38,321 nt of DNA from Proteobacteria bacterium UBA5122 (GTDB taxonomy: Bacteria > Pseudomonadota > Gammaproteobacteria > Tenderiales > Tenderiaceae). Of the stretch, positions 17,701-26,068 are shown piece by piece. A program made the translations under genes and the position numbers. Numbering within the stretch: position 1 is the first letter of the stretch; the number at the start of each line of letters is the position of its first letter. The stretch lies in NCBI GenBank assembly GCA_002415485.1, contig DHYU01000062.1, forward strand, positions 1 through 38,321. Reading direction: 5' to 3'. The notes under the pieces are model-generated. The model was not told the origin of the DNA, did no database searches, and was given only the letters and a program-made list of their open reading frames with translations.

Positions 17701-20547
17701 ACCGATGGCAAGATCGTCAAACGACTCAAACGCATCCTGCACGTATCAGGTAGTCCTGCTGATGCCTACATCGTAAAAGACAAGTCCACAATCATCGCCG
17801 ATGGCCGTACACCACCCGTACTCGCCCTGCGCGTACTGGATAAAGACGGCTTCCCCATCCGCGAAGGCATGGGTGGCCAGATCCGCGTCCGCCCACCCTA
17901 CAAGATTGCCGATAACAACGACTTCAGCATCGACAACATGGCCGGCAATGCCGAACAACTGCACACCTATGTCGTGACTGATGACGGCATCGCCTACATA
18001 AAGCTAGAACCTACCAACAACAGCGACGTCGTCACCCTGGAATATTTTGTCGAATATGGAGAGAAACGTGAAGCATCCATCAAACTAGTGCCCGAAAAAC
18101 GCGACTGGATCCTGGTTGGTCTGGGCGAACACACCATCGCCCAATCCAAGATTGAAGAGCACATGGATACCCAAGGCATAAGCAGTGCCGATGACATTCA
18201 TCAGGATGGTCGTGTTGCATTCTATGCCAAAGGCCGTGTAACAGGTGACTGGCTGCTGACCTTGGCCTACGACAGCGCCAAGGAACGCAGCAGTGTCACA
18301 GACCCACAAATGTTCCAAGCCATTGACCCTGGCACGTATTACACAGTCTATGGTGATAACAGTAACAGCGGCTTTGATGCCACCAGTAGCGAAAAACTCT
18401 ACTTGAAATTAGAACGTGATGAGTTCTTTTTTCTGTTTGGTGACTACGAGACCAAACTGACCGATACCCAGCTGGCGGTCTACAATCGCACCTTTACCGG
18501 CATCAAAACACAATATATCGGTGAAAAGCTGGAAGTGGTCACGTTTGCAGCCAACACCAACCAATCATTCATTCGCGATGAAATCCGCGCCAACGGGACC
18601 AGCGGCCCTTACCAACTATCACGCAACAATGTTGCAATGAATAGTGAAAAGGTCACCATCCAGGTCCGAGATCGTTTCCGCAGCGAAGTCATCATCGACA
18701 CCCGCGAGATGCTGCGCCACACCGACTACGATATTGACTATGAACGCGGCACCATCACCTTCAAACGCCCCGTCTTTAGTGTTGACCAAGCCCTGAATCA
18801 CAAATTCATCGTTGTTCACTATGAAGCGTACGACAACAGAGATGAACAACTGACCTATGGTGCACGCGTAAAAGCTGATCTAACTGAAAACACCACCATC
18901 GGTCTAACCCATGTAGATGAAGGTCGTACTGGCGGCAACTCAACACTGAGCGGCGGTGACCTCCGAGTACAATTGACCGAAAACATCGAAGTGTACGCAG
19001 AAACTGCCAAAACCGAAGATACCATCAACAATATCCAAACCAACAGCGGTAGTGCACATCTGGCGCAGGTCGAATATAAGGATGACCTCACTCAAGCCAC
19101 CGCCTATCGCCGCGAACAAGAACCAGGCTTTGGCCTCGGCCAAACCAATGGTTCAGAAAATGGTTCAATCAAAACTGGTGTCGATGCCAGTCGCCGGCTG
19201 ACCAAACACATCACCCTCAGCGGCGAAAGCTACACCCAAGAAAACACTGTCACCAACGCAGAACGAGTATTGACCGAGGCCAGCAGTCAATTCAACCTTG
19301 GCAATACCAGCCTCAACCTGGGACTGCGTAGCGTCACCGACACACGTGGAAATGGCCAAGAACAAGTATCTGAACAACTGACCACAGGTGCCAGTCAATC
19401 CTTGCCCGATGGCCGCACCAGCATCCATGTCGGTAACGAATACAATCTGAACCGCAATGAAATCAACAGTGTCGACTTCCCAAACCGCACCACCTGGGGT
19501 ATCGACTACAAACTCACCCCTGAAACTGCTCTATTCCTCGAAGAGGAATACACCAACGGCGATCAACGCGACACCCGCAGCACCGTCATCGGTCTGAAAT
19601 CAACCCCTTGGTGGGGTAGCGATGTCTATACCGGCCTCACCCGTAAACAGGACGGCGTTGGTGAAACCACCTCAGCCAACGTTGGCCTAACCCAACAATG
19701 GAAACTTACCGAGACATGGAGCATCGATGTTGGCGCTGAAGAACAAAAGACATTGAGCAGTCAAGGCTATGCACAATTTAACAACAACGTGCCCTACGCA
19801 AGTGGCAACAGCAACGACTTCACCACCCTGTCCTTTGGTGCCACCTATGCCCCTGGAAGCTGGATGTGGACTGGTCGTGTCGAAAACCGTGACGCAGAAT
19901 TAGACCAGCAGCGCACACTTTCAACCTCGATTGAAAGTACGCCCAACCAAAAGCTTTCAACACTGGCCAGCGTCAGCACTGCAACCAATGAGCGTATAAC
20001 AGGTGAACAAAACATCTATCACGATCTAACCCTGGGCCTGGCGTATCGTCCACGTGCAAGCCGCTGGATTTTGCTCGACAAGTTGTCGATTAAATATGAT
20101 GAAACCTCCAACAGCGAATTCAACTCAGAAAGCTGGCGCGGAATCAACTTGTTGCACGCCAACTACAAACCCGAAGATCGCTGGCAGCTTTCGCTCCAAT
20201 ATGGCGCAAAAACAATCAAAGAACGCATCAATAATATCGATTACAAGAGTTTTGTTGACCTGATGGGCATTGAAGCGCGTTACGACATCACCAAAACTTA
20301 TGACATCGGGGTTCACGGCAACATCCTTCATGCCTGGGATCTGAAACAGTATGATTACAATACCGGCGTCTCGGTCGGCATGGCTGCTGCCAAAAACCTA
20401 TGGATCAGCGTCGGTTATAACTTCAAAGGCTTCCGCGACGAAGACTTTTCTCGCAGCAACCACACCGCCGAAGGCGTGTTCGTCAAATTCCGCTTCAAAT
20501 TTGACCAAAGAACAGTCAAAGAAGGCCTGGAATGGTTAAAGAAATGA
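14701..20547 (+). CDS. Giant exported multidomain protein (DUF11, SdrD B-like) with predicted outer-membrane beta-barrel
   Basis: A 1948-residue protein of unassigned function. The export signal ends near SQA47; a second in-frame ATG at 14749 (M17) would give a more conventional signal peptide, and neither start has a good ribosome site. Order seen: DUF11-like N-terminus with SNTATVIY (about 50-200); an Ig-like domain with YETSANSGVF (about 245-365); a transthyretin/SdrD B-like segment (about 370-470); DUF11 (about 515-640); an SdrD B-like domain, KRGMYHFDDI (about 645-745); DUF11 (about 755-840); and invasin/Ig-like segments (about 905-1120). From about 1130 to the end, alternating amphipathic strands (GRVAFYAKGRVTGDW, EKLYLKLERDEFFFLFGDY) suggest an outer-membrane barrel of about 815 residues. 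A role as surface anchor or exporter is inference. Confidence 0.85.
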   Translation: MRSVGAYYLLIFSSAIMAGLKTFAGSRAILALLSAIMLTAVPFTSQAVPAGTAISNTATVIYNTGMATGLTKTSNTHIFTVDELNLLGKLTYTASETKRVYGGSTIELITEVNNIGQINYTTASLTYKVPTGSQLNMITAGTSLASVQQTESHTLYTINIPAQTAGSLNSYRASLKLPMDITNLSGNTSVTLAANGTADLDIATLALTLKNRTEARVDLMNHSTNPDHALISIPNAEYRDATGTYRTLAVPHIPDTATLITDEQIRLLTQDKFSHKQTIFVRVTDDDHNHDSTAIETVDATFIIAELNEKEVVRLYETSANSGVFIAYLTQSLNPAIQYDGLLNVGTDVRLEVTYRDDVDASDAETTIAIVDPFGIIFDSATGAPLDGYTVHMIDADTGMPAYVVGDDGVSRYPSTVITGGVVSDASGRVYEFDKGAYRFPFAPVGHYKLVVVPPEDAMYTLPSTREDALLQQLPGAPFALKLGSRGETFPLVAGPPLEIDIPVDPLSKQMHVRRSANKEKIAAGDFIQFRVEIESIANADLINVLLHDVLPRGLRYMEGSTFINGRGAADPAIDNTGTGLTFQAGTLAQTGTLVVEYVASAGAINTSTITSTSYATANSGLADSNTAKLQTMITDDLMRSRALILGEIKLDEVTDKDQHPDLSGIRIYMEDGRYAVTDKRGMYHFDDIKPGNHVLQIDTTTLPAHHEVIVGEENSRFAGSAESQFIDVQGGTLWRSDFYIRKVQAPQGEFTLHINTPEQANSGVITYHVGFETTKIAVDNVRITAVLPESAIYKEGSSTLNGIAVKDPSVVDNMLIFRLGNIDANTENSLSFSTGGINDTDITTKAFAVMDTPAKRNLRSAVANHELKKPATSALAATFGEPIKVSTQGLDPSAIGKTTEKQKDLSVAKKYDAEWLSQQTTDIRWLVPEGNYLPKQASTDILIKHEKSQNVSVLINGVAVHAANYNGRITSQGSDAIITSWTGVDMTIGDSLLEAIITDTDGKIVKRLKRILHVSGSPADAYIVKDKSTIIADGRTPPVLALRVLDKDGFPIREGMGGQIRVRPPYKIADNNDFSIDNMAGNAEQLHTYVVTDDGIAYIKLEPTNNSDVVTLEYFVEYGEKREASIKLVPEKRDWILVGLGEHTIAQSKIEEHMDTQGISSADDIHQDGRVAFYAKGRVTGDWLLTLAYDSAKERSSVTDPQMFQAIDPGTYYTVYGDNSNSGFDATSSEKLYLKLERDEFFFLFGDYETKLTDTQLAVYNRTFTGIKTQYIGEKLEVVTFAANTNQSFIRDEIRANGTSGPYQLSRNNVAMNSEKVTIQVRDRFRSEVIIDTREMLRHTDYDIDYERGTITFKRPVFSVDQALNHKFIVVHYEAYDNRDEQLTYGARVKADLTENTTIGLTHVDEGRTGGNSTLSGGDLRVQLTENIEVYAETAKTEDTINNIQTNSGSAHLAQVEYKDDLTQATAYRREQEPGFGLGQTNGSENGSIKTGVDASRRLTKHITLSGESYTQENTVTNAERVLTEASSQFNLGNTSLNLGLRSVTDTRGNGQEQVSEQLTTGASQSLPDGRTSIHVGNEYNLNRNEINSVDFPNRTTWGIDYKLTPETALFLEEEYTNGDQRDTRSTVIGLKSTPWWGSDVYTGLTRKQDGVGETTSANVGLTQQWKLTETWSIDVGAEEQKTLSSQGYAQFNNNVPYASGNSNDFTTLSFGATYAPGSWMWTGRVENRDAELDQQRTLSTSIESTPNQKLSTLASVSTATNERITGEQNIYHDLTLGLAYRPRASRWILLDKLSIKYDETSNSEFNSESWRGINLLHANYKPEDRWQLSLQYGAKTIKERINNIDYKSFVDLMGIEARYDITKTYDIGVHGNILHAWDLKQYDYNTGVSVGMAAAKNLWISVGYNFKGFRDEDFSRSNHTAEGVFVKFRFKFDQRTVKEGLEWLKK
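14737..14759 (+). other. Hairpin 1 in the 5' end of the 1948-aa gene
   Basis: AGCTCTGCCA-TAA-TGGCAGGGCT forms a 10-bp stem with one G-U pair and a 3-nt loop. The alternative start codon at 14749-14751 lies in its apex. Confidence 0.6.
14791..14824 (+). other. Hairpin 2 in the signal-peptide coding region
   Basis: A perfect 14-bp inverted repeat, GCACTGCTGTCAGC and its complement, flanks the 6-nt loop CATCAT. It is followed by CCTTTA rather than a T run, so it is not a standard intrinsic terminator. Confidence 0.7.
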
Positions 20548-20589
20548 GTCACTTAGCCGGAAATAGATATGTAAGATATAGAGAGTGCA

Positions 20590-23500
20590 ATGAATAACAG
20601 CAGACAGACAAAACGGACATCTCTCGTAGGCCTATTGGGCACAGCTCTATTGATCCTGTGCGCCGGTCTGTCTCAGACATCATTGGCTGCGACATTTAAT
20701 GTCAACACAACTATAGACGAATTAGACGGCAGTTGTTCCGATGGTGACTGTTCAATTCGTGATGCCATTGCCTTGGCCAACGCTGCCCCCGACCTTGATA
20801 CCATCAACATCAGTGCCGGCACCTATCAAATGGCGCGAATAGGTGTGAGCGACGACGAAGACACAAATGCCACTGATGACTTCGACATCATCTACCCTGT
20901 CAACATTATCGGCGCGGGTGAAACCACAACCATCATACAGGGCGAAAACAGCACCACTGCCAATCGTCGTTATCGTGTATTTCACTTTCAACTGGGTGCG
21001 GCCGGGTCAAGCATCAGCAACCTGACAGTATTCCAAGGCGGGAATGAGTGGTTTGCCGGTAACGGGGGCGGCATTTACTCAGTCAGCTCTCTTGATTTAA
21101 CCAATGTCACATTAAAAGACAACCGGGCTGTTACCGGAGGTGGGTTATATATCGCGGGAGGGACAGCGGTTCTCGATAACGTAAACTTTGAAGCAAACTA
21201 TGTTGGCGCCGGTGGCGGTGGTGGTTTATTCAGCGGGGCTACGCTCACACTGCAAAACGGCTCCACCTTTCTCAACAACTACATCTCCGCATACAGCACC
21301 GTTGGAGCCAATGGCGGTGACATCCTCAGCACCGGCAACTTAACTGCAACCAATACCACCTTTACCGGACGCGCCAACTTCACCGCCTATTTCGGCGGCT
21401 CCATCCATATCACCGGCGCATCGTTATCATTGGTCGACAGTACCTTCTCTAACTATCAAACCTGGGGCCTTGCCGGTGCGATATACATGGAAGGAGGCAC
21501 CATGACCAATGTCAGCTTCACCGGCAACATCGGCTCCACTGGCGGCGGTGCAATCTATAATGCCGGCAACACACTGACCATCAATCGTACCGGTGCAAGC
21601 CTTAACGTATTCAGCCAAAACAAAACCCAAGCCAACGCCAATACTAAAAATGGCGGTGCCATTTATAGTGCCGGCAATTTAAATATCTCCTATGGCGATT
21701 TTGATGGATTGGTAACAGGTGATGACGCCTATCACGGTGCGGCTATCTATGTCGATACACTCGGAACCCTAACAATCGACAATTCAACATTTGATTCATT
21801 TGAAGCCTATTCTTTAGGCGGCGCAATTTACATGAACAGCGGTACGCTCAGCGATGTAACATTCAACGACAACTGGGGTAACGATAGCGGCGGCGCCATT
21901 TATAACGCATCTGGATCACTGACCATCAACGGCACCAGCAACCAATTCAACCGTAACTACAGCGGCGGCACCACTGCGACTGATTACGGCGGCACTATAT
22001 ATTCAGCCGGCACTACCAGTATTGCTAACGCCACATTCGTTGATAGAACCGCAAACACCACAAATGACGCCTACGTTGGGGGCGCGCTGTACAGCGTTGG
22101 CGCAGTCACCATATCCGACAGTAGTTTTGACTCATTTGAAGTCTTTACGTCAGGCGGCGCCATCTATACAGGTGCCGGCGGCACGCTTACCAATGTTGTG
22201 ATAAACGACAGCTATGCTGCAGTCGCGGGTGGAGCTATATATAGTGCAAGCGGCACACTGATTATCAACGAGTCGGGCGGGATCACAAGTTTCACAGGGA
22301 ATTACTGTGGCAACAATGCCAACACCAAAAACGGCGGCAGTATTAACAGCCAAGGCAATCTGGAGATCTACGATGCTGACTTCGTCGGACGTAGTGCCAG
22401 CACGGCACATGATGCTTATTGGGGAGGGGCAATCTACGCCGGAGGAACAGCCACCATCGCCCGCTCTACTTTTGACAATTTTGAAAGTTATGTCCAGGGC
22501 GGCGCCATTTATTTAGCGACTGGCGGAACATTAACCGACGTCACCCTTACCAATAACCACAGTAATGCCACTGGCGGCGGCGGGATCCACAATGCATCCG
22601 GAGCGTTGGTCATCAATGGCACCAAGAACACCTTCACCAACAACGATGGTGCAACTGGTGCCGGTGATAACGGCGGTGCCATTTTAATGGCTGGCGGCAG
22701 TTTGACCATGACCAACACCACCATCAGCGACAGTACGGCCTACCTAGGTGGCGGCATCTACTCAAATGCCGGTGCTACACTATCTATCAAAAGATCACTG
22801 TTTAGCGGCAACTCCACCACTGGTGCAGGCACCGATGGCGGCGCCATTTATGCAAACGATGGGCTTACAGTCGCCAACACTACTTTCTCAGGCAATACTG
22901 CTATCGACCAGGGCGCTGGCATAGTCCATCTAGGCACCGCAGCCTGTAACATTTACTCGTCAACTTTCTATAACAACAATGCTGGAAATGCCACTGGCAA
23001 AGACGCCATCCTCAGTACAGTGTGTACGCTTTATGGTTCTATCGTCCAAAACATCACCAATGAAAATGACATGTGCGATGTCGCCAGTGGAGGTTTCAAC
23101 ACTCAATACGATGGTGATGCGACAGCAACCTGCTTTACCAACAGCGGCACCGACTTCACGCGAGACCCACAGATCGACACAACGCTGACTGATAATGGTG
23201 GAGCAACATTAACACATGCTCTCATAATTTCGCCGTTGAGTATTTCAATAGATGCCGGCAACAACACCGTATGTTCCAATACTGAAGTTGGCAACGTTGA
23301 TCAACGTGGAAGAACTCGCCCCGCTGATGGAGATGGCAATGCAACTGCGACCTGTGACATGGGTGCTTATGAATATATTTCATCAACCAATACCGCGCCG
23401 GTAGGCGGCTATTCAACCGACAACATTCTTCCTTTGGCCAATATTGTACAGGCCACTAATGGCAGTGGTGTGATGACCATTACATTTAAAGGTCGCGATG

Positions 23501-26010
23501 CTGAGAATACCAGTGTCACCATCACCAACTTTGCCTACTCCATCAATGGTGGCACTAATTGGATCACCAACAGTACGGCCCTGGGTGGTGGTGCAGCTGG
23601 CAGCTATACCGTTGGCACTACCTTTGGCGGGGACCTAACCTTTACTTTTGATTCGAGACACGCCGATGTGCAGGCCAATTTTACGGGGGCCAATGCATTA
23701 CAACAGGATGTACGTTTCCGCTTTACTTTGAATGATGGCGCAGCTGATTCAGCTCTGATCGTTGCCACGCCAACAACCAGCTTTACAATAGACAACGAAG
23801 CACCCACTGCGACGATCAGCTCATCCATTTACACGGCGGGTAACAACACTCTCGTCATCACCGGCACCAATTTCGACACCATCGCCGCAATCAGCACCGA
23901 CATCAAGACATATGTGGACTGGACCAAGTTCGTCTGGGACATCAATGGCGACAATGCCGCCTCCGCCGACATAAGCTTCGTAGTCGGCGATATCACCAGC
24001 CTGACCGTTACCAATGCGACGACATTAACCATGGTGCTAACACCAGCGAAGGCAACGACCATTGAAGGCAACGCTAGTTATGGCGGCATCAACGAACCAG
24101 ACACCTTGGATATAAGCGCTGGCTTTGCCAGGGATGCTGCGGGTAACGCAGCCTCTACCGATGCCGCCGCAGACGCCGCCCTTGAAACAGGTGCGGTCAC
24201 CTACATTGTTACCAAAGCCACAGACACACTGGATGGTGCATGTACCACCACCGACTGTTCACTGCGTGAAGCGATTGAGGCCTCCAACGCCAATATCGGT
24301 ACAGACACCATTTCTATCCCCGCCGGCACCATGGCCCTGACCATCGACGGCACCAACGACAATACCAACGCCAGCGGTGACCTGGACATCAAAGACAGCG
24401 TGATTATCAGCGGTGCCGGCATCACCGCCACGACCATTGATGCCAGCGGTCTGGCTACAGGTGACCGTATCTTTCACGCTCTCTGGCAGGCATCGTCTCC
24501 TTTCGCTATCACGCTTGAAGACCTGAAACTAACAGGCGGTGATGCTGGCGCTGGCAACGATGGTGGCTGTATGGACACCCAGAACAATGCGCTGACGCTG
24601 ACCAATGTTCACTTCACCGCGTGCGGTAACAATAGCAACCACGGGAACGGCGGTGCCTTACATGTCAATGATGCGAACCTGACGGTGACAGGCTCCACCT
24701 TCGACAACAACCACAGTTATGAAAGCGGTGGCGCTATCTACATCATCGGAACAGGCAATACCGGCAGTTTTACCAATACTTCTATTAGCAATAACACCGC
24801 TTACAACTCCGGCGGTGCTGTCTGGAGCAATACCACACTGACCTTTACCAGCTCGACCATTTCAGGCAACAGCACCACCGATGCGAGCCACACTCTCGGT
24901 AACGGCGGCGGTATCGTTTCAACCCTCACCATTAATTTGACTGACAGCACCGTCAGTGGAAATACCTCAACCAAAAATGCCGGTGGTGTCTTTCTGAATG
25001 GCTCAGGCACCATGACAGTCATCCGCTCAACCATCAGTGGCAACAATGCCTACAACAGCGGCGCTGGCCTAATGAGCTGGCTCGGTACTATTAACGTCTA
25101 CAACTCCACCATCTCGGGTAACACCGCAGCGCATAATAGCGGCAACGGTGCCGGTGGTGGTATCTACACCAAGACCTGTACTATCAAAAGTTCCACTATC
25201 TACGGCAATACCCGCAGCTGGGGTGGTGGTGGCGTACATAATGATGTAGGCACCTGTACAATTCAAAACACCATTTTTAACAACAACACCACGAGCTGCC
25301 GCAATATCGCCGATATCTCCTCCTTAGGTAACAATCTCGACGATAAGGCAGAGGGTGTCTGTTTTAATGCTGCCAACGGCGATACTGTCAACAGCAACGC
25401 CCTGCTCAACGCACTGGCCAACAATGGCGGCCCAACCCAGACCCACGCACTGCAGGCAGGGAGCCCGGCCCTCAACATTGGTAACAACACCGCGTGTGCC
25501 GCCGCCCCCATCAACAATGTGGACCAGCGCGGCACTACCCGCCCGATCGACGCAGTCTGCGATATCGGTGCTTACGAAGGCCACATCGCCGCCGCGGCCG
25601 CACCCGACATCACGGTCACCAAAATCAGCAGTGTCGTTTCAGACGGTGTCAGTTCGAGCAATCCAAAACGGATTCCCGGCGCGATCCTCTTCTACGAGAC
25701 CATCATCACCAATAACGGCGATGCCTCACCCGACGCCAATAGTATAATTGTCGAAATAACCATCGATACTGCCGATGAAGAGTTCAATTATGGTGCCGGT
25801 ATAGCCTTCATTGATGGCACTACCAGTTCAGCGGTGACACTAGGGACAACTACCTACTCCAACAATAGTGGCACAGACTACACCTACACCCCATCTAACG
25901 CCTATGACCCTGCTGTTACCAACATCAAACTCCCAACCTTGGGGACCTTTGCCAACGGCGGTTCACCTGCACCCAGCTTTATTATTCGATACCGCACCCG
26001 CGTCAAGTGA
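20590..26010 (+). CDS. Giant secreted beta-helix protein with two CSLREA modules and C-terminal DUF11-like domain
   Basis: An 1806-residue predicted surface protein. The signal peptide is residues 1-34 (TSLAA). Module A (about 35-930) opens with a CSLREA-type motif (C49, C54: CSIRDAIALANA), continues as a right-handed beta-helix rich in GGAIY turns and closes with a choice-of-anchor-like motif (NVDQRGRTRP then CDMGAYEY). A linker of Ig-like character (about 930-1200) follows. Module B (about 1205-1660) repeats the plan (C1218, C1223, CSLREAIEASNA; NVDQRGTTRP; CDIGAYE). The last domain (about 1673-1806) contains KRIPGAILFYETIITNNG and ends IIRYRTRVK, like the 400-aa protein. There is no C-terminal barrel, so it is not a classical autotransporter. 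Adhesin or surface-layer function is inference. Confidence 0.87.
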   Translation: MNNSRQTKRTSLVGLLGTALLILCAGLSQTSLAATFNVNTTIDELDGSCSDGDCSIRDAIALANAAPDLDTINISAGTYQMARIGVSDDEDTNATDDFDIIYPVNIIGAGETTTIIQGENSTTANRRYRVFHFQLGAAGSSISNLTVFQGGNEWFAGNGGGIYSVSSLDLTNVTLKDNRAVTGGGLYIAGGTAVLDNVNFEANYVGAGGGGGLFSGATLTLQNGSTFLNNYISAYSTVGANGGDILSTGNLTATNTTFTGRANFTAYFGGSIHITGASLSLVDSTFSNYQTWGLAGAIYMEGGTMTNVSFTGNIGSTGGGAIYNAGNTLTINRTGASLNVFSQNKTQANANTKNGGAIYSAGNLNISYGDFDGLVTGDDAYHGAAIYVDTLGTLTIDNSTFDSFEAYSLGGAIYMNSGTLSDVTFNDNWGNDSGGAIYNASGSLTINGTSNQFNRNYSGGTTATDYGGTIYSAGTTSIANATFVDRTANTTNDAYVGGALYSVGAVTISDSSFDSFEVFTSGGAIYTGAGGTLTNVVINDSYAAVAGGAIYSASGTLIINESGGITSFTGNYCGNNANTKNGGSINSQGNLEIYDADFVGRSASTAHDAYWGGAIYAGGTATIARSTFDNFESYVQGGAIYLATGGTLTDVTLTNNHSNATGGGGIHNASGALVINGTKNTFTNNDGATGAGDNGGAILMAGGSLTMTNTTISDSTAYLGGGIYSNAGATLSIKRSLFSGNSTTGAGTDGGAIYANDGLTVANTTFSGNTAIDQGAGIVHLGTAACNIYSSTFYNNNAGNATGKDAILSTVCTLYGSIVQNITNENDMCDVASGGFNTQYDGDATATCFTNSGTDFTRDPQIDTTLTDNGGATLTHALIISPLSISIDAGNNTVCSNTEVGNVDQRGRTRPADGDGNATATCDMGAYEYISSTNTAPVGGYSTDNILPLANIVQATNGSGVMTITFKGRDAENTSVTITNFAYSINGGTNWITNSTALGGGAAGSYTVGTTFGGDLTFTFDSRHADVQANFTGANALQQDVRFRFTLNDGAADSALIVATPTTSFTIDNEAPTATISSSIYTAGNNTLVITGTNFDTIAAISTDIKTYVDWTKFVWDINGDNAASADISFVVGDITSLTVTNATTLTMVLTPAKATTIEGNASYGGINEPDTLDISAGFARDAAGNAASTDAAADAALETGAVTYIVTKATDTLDGACTTTDCSLREAIEASNANIGTDTISIPAGTMALTIDGTNDNTNASGDLDIKDSVIISGAGITATTIDASGLATGDRIFHALWQASSPFAITLEDLKLTGGDAGAGNDGGCMDTQNNALTLTNVHFTACGNNSNHGNGGALHVNDANLTVTGSTFDNNHSYESGGAIYIIGTGNTGSFTNTSISNNTAYNSGGAVWSNTTLTFTSSTISGNSTTDASHTLGNGGGIVSTLTINLTDSTVSGNTSTKNAGGVFLNGSGTMTVIRSTISGNNAYNSGAGLMSWLGTINVYNSTISGNTAAHNSGNGAGGGIYTKTCTIKSSTIYGNTRSWGGGGVHNDVGTCTIQNTIFNNNTTSCRNIADISSLGNNLDDKAEGVCFNAANGDTVNSNALLNALANNGGPTQTHALQAGSPALNIGNNTACAAAPINNVDQRGTTRPIDAVCDIGAYEGHIAAAAAPDITVTKISSVVSDGVSSSNPKRIPGAILFYETIITNNGDASPDANSIIVEITIDTADEEFNYGAGIAFIDGTTSSAVTLGTTTYSNNSGTDYTYTPSNAYDPAVTNIKLPTLGTFANGGSPAPSFIIRYRTRVK
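21361..22723 (+). repeat. Four tandem ~113-residue supra-repeats in the beta-helix protein
   Basis: Copies start near 21361, 21700, 22036 and 22381 (spacings 339, 336 and 345 nt, all whole codons). Each runs F-x-G/D-R-x-x-x-x-x-x-AY-x-GG, then a STFDSFE-like strand, GGAIY, a GGAIYNASG-like turn and a closing NATF/DADF-type strand. The copies are diverged, so this is old duplication. Confidence 0.75.
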
Positions 26011-26056
26011 CGCGGGCTGCGAGGTCTTGTAAGATGAGTACAAATCAACAGACCTC
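25997..26056 (+). promoter_or_regulatory. Two consecutive hairpins between the beta-helix gene and xseA
   Basis: The first, CCCGCGTC-AAGT-GACGCGGG (25997-26016), spans the beta-helix stop codon. The second has an outer stem GAGGTCT/AGACCTC (26021-26027 with 26050-26056) and an inner TGTA/TACA stem, ending 12 nt before the xseA GTG. Neither has a T run. They could terminate, protect the mRNA end or lower xseA translation. Confidence 0.5.
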
Positions 26057-26068
26057 CGAAAGACTTAC

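Noticed and set aside
20653..20664. Possible lipobox (LILC) in the signal peptide of the 1806-aa protein
   Set aside because: The residue before Cys is Leu, whereas lipoprotein signals require a small residue there; a normal cleavage site follows at TSLAA.
21361..22723. Repeated DNA that might suggest a CRISPR or satellite array
   Set aside because: The repeats are in frame, diverged and explained by protein beta-helix coils; no constant repeat with variable spacers exists.
20590..26010. Classical type V autotransporter
   Set aside because: The C-terminus is a DUF11-like domain and not a barrel, and no terminal aromatic strand is present.
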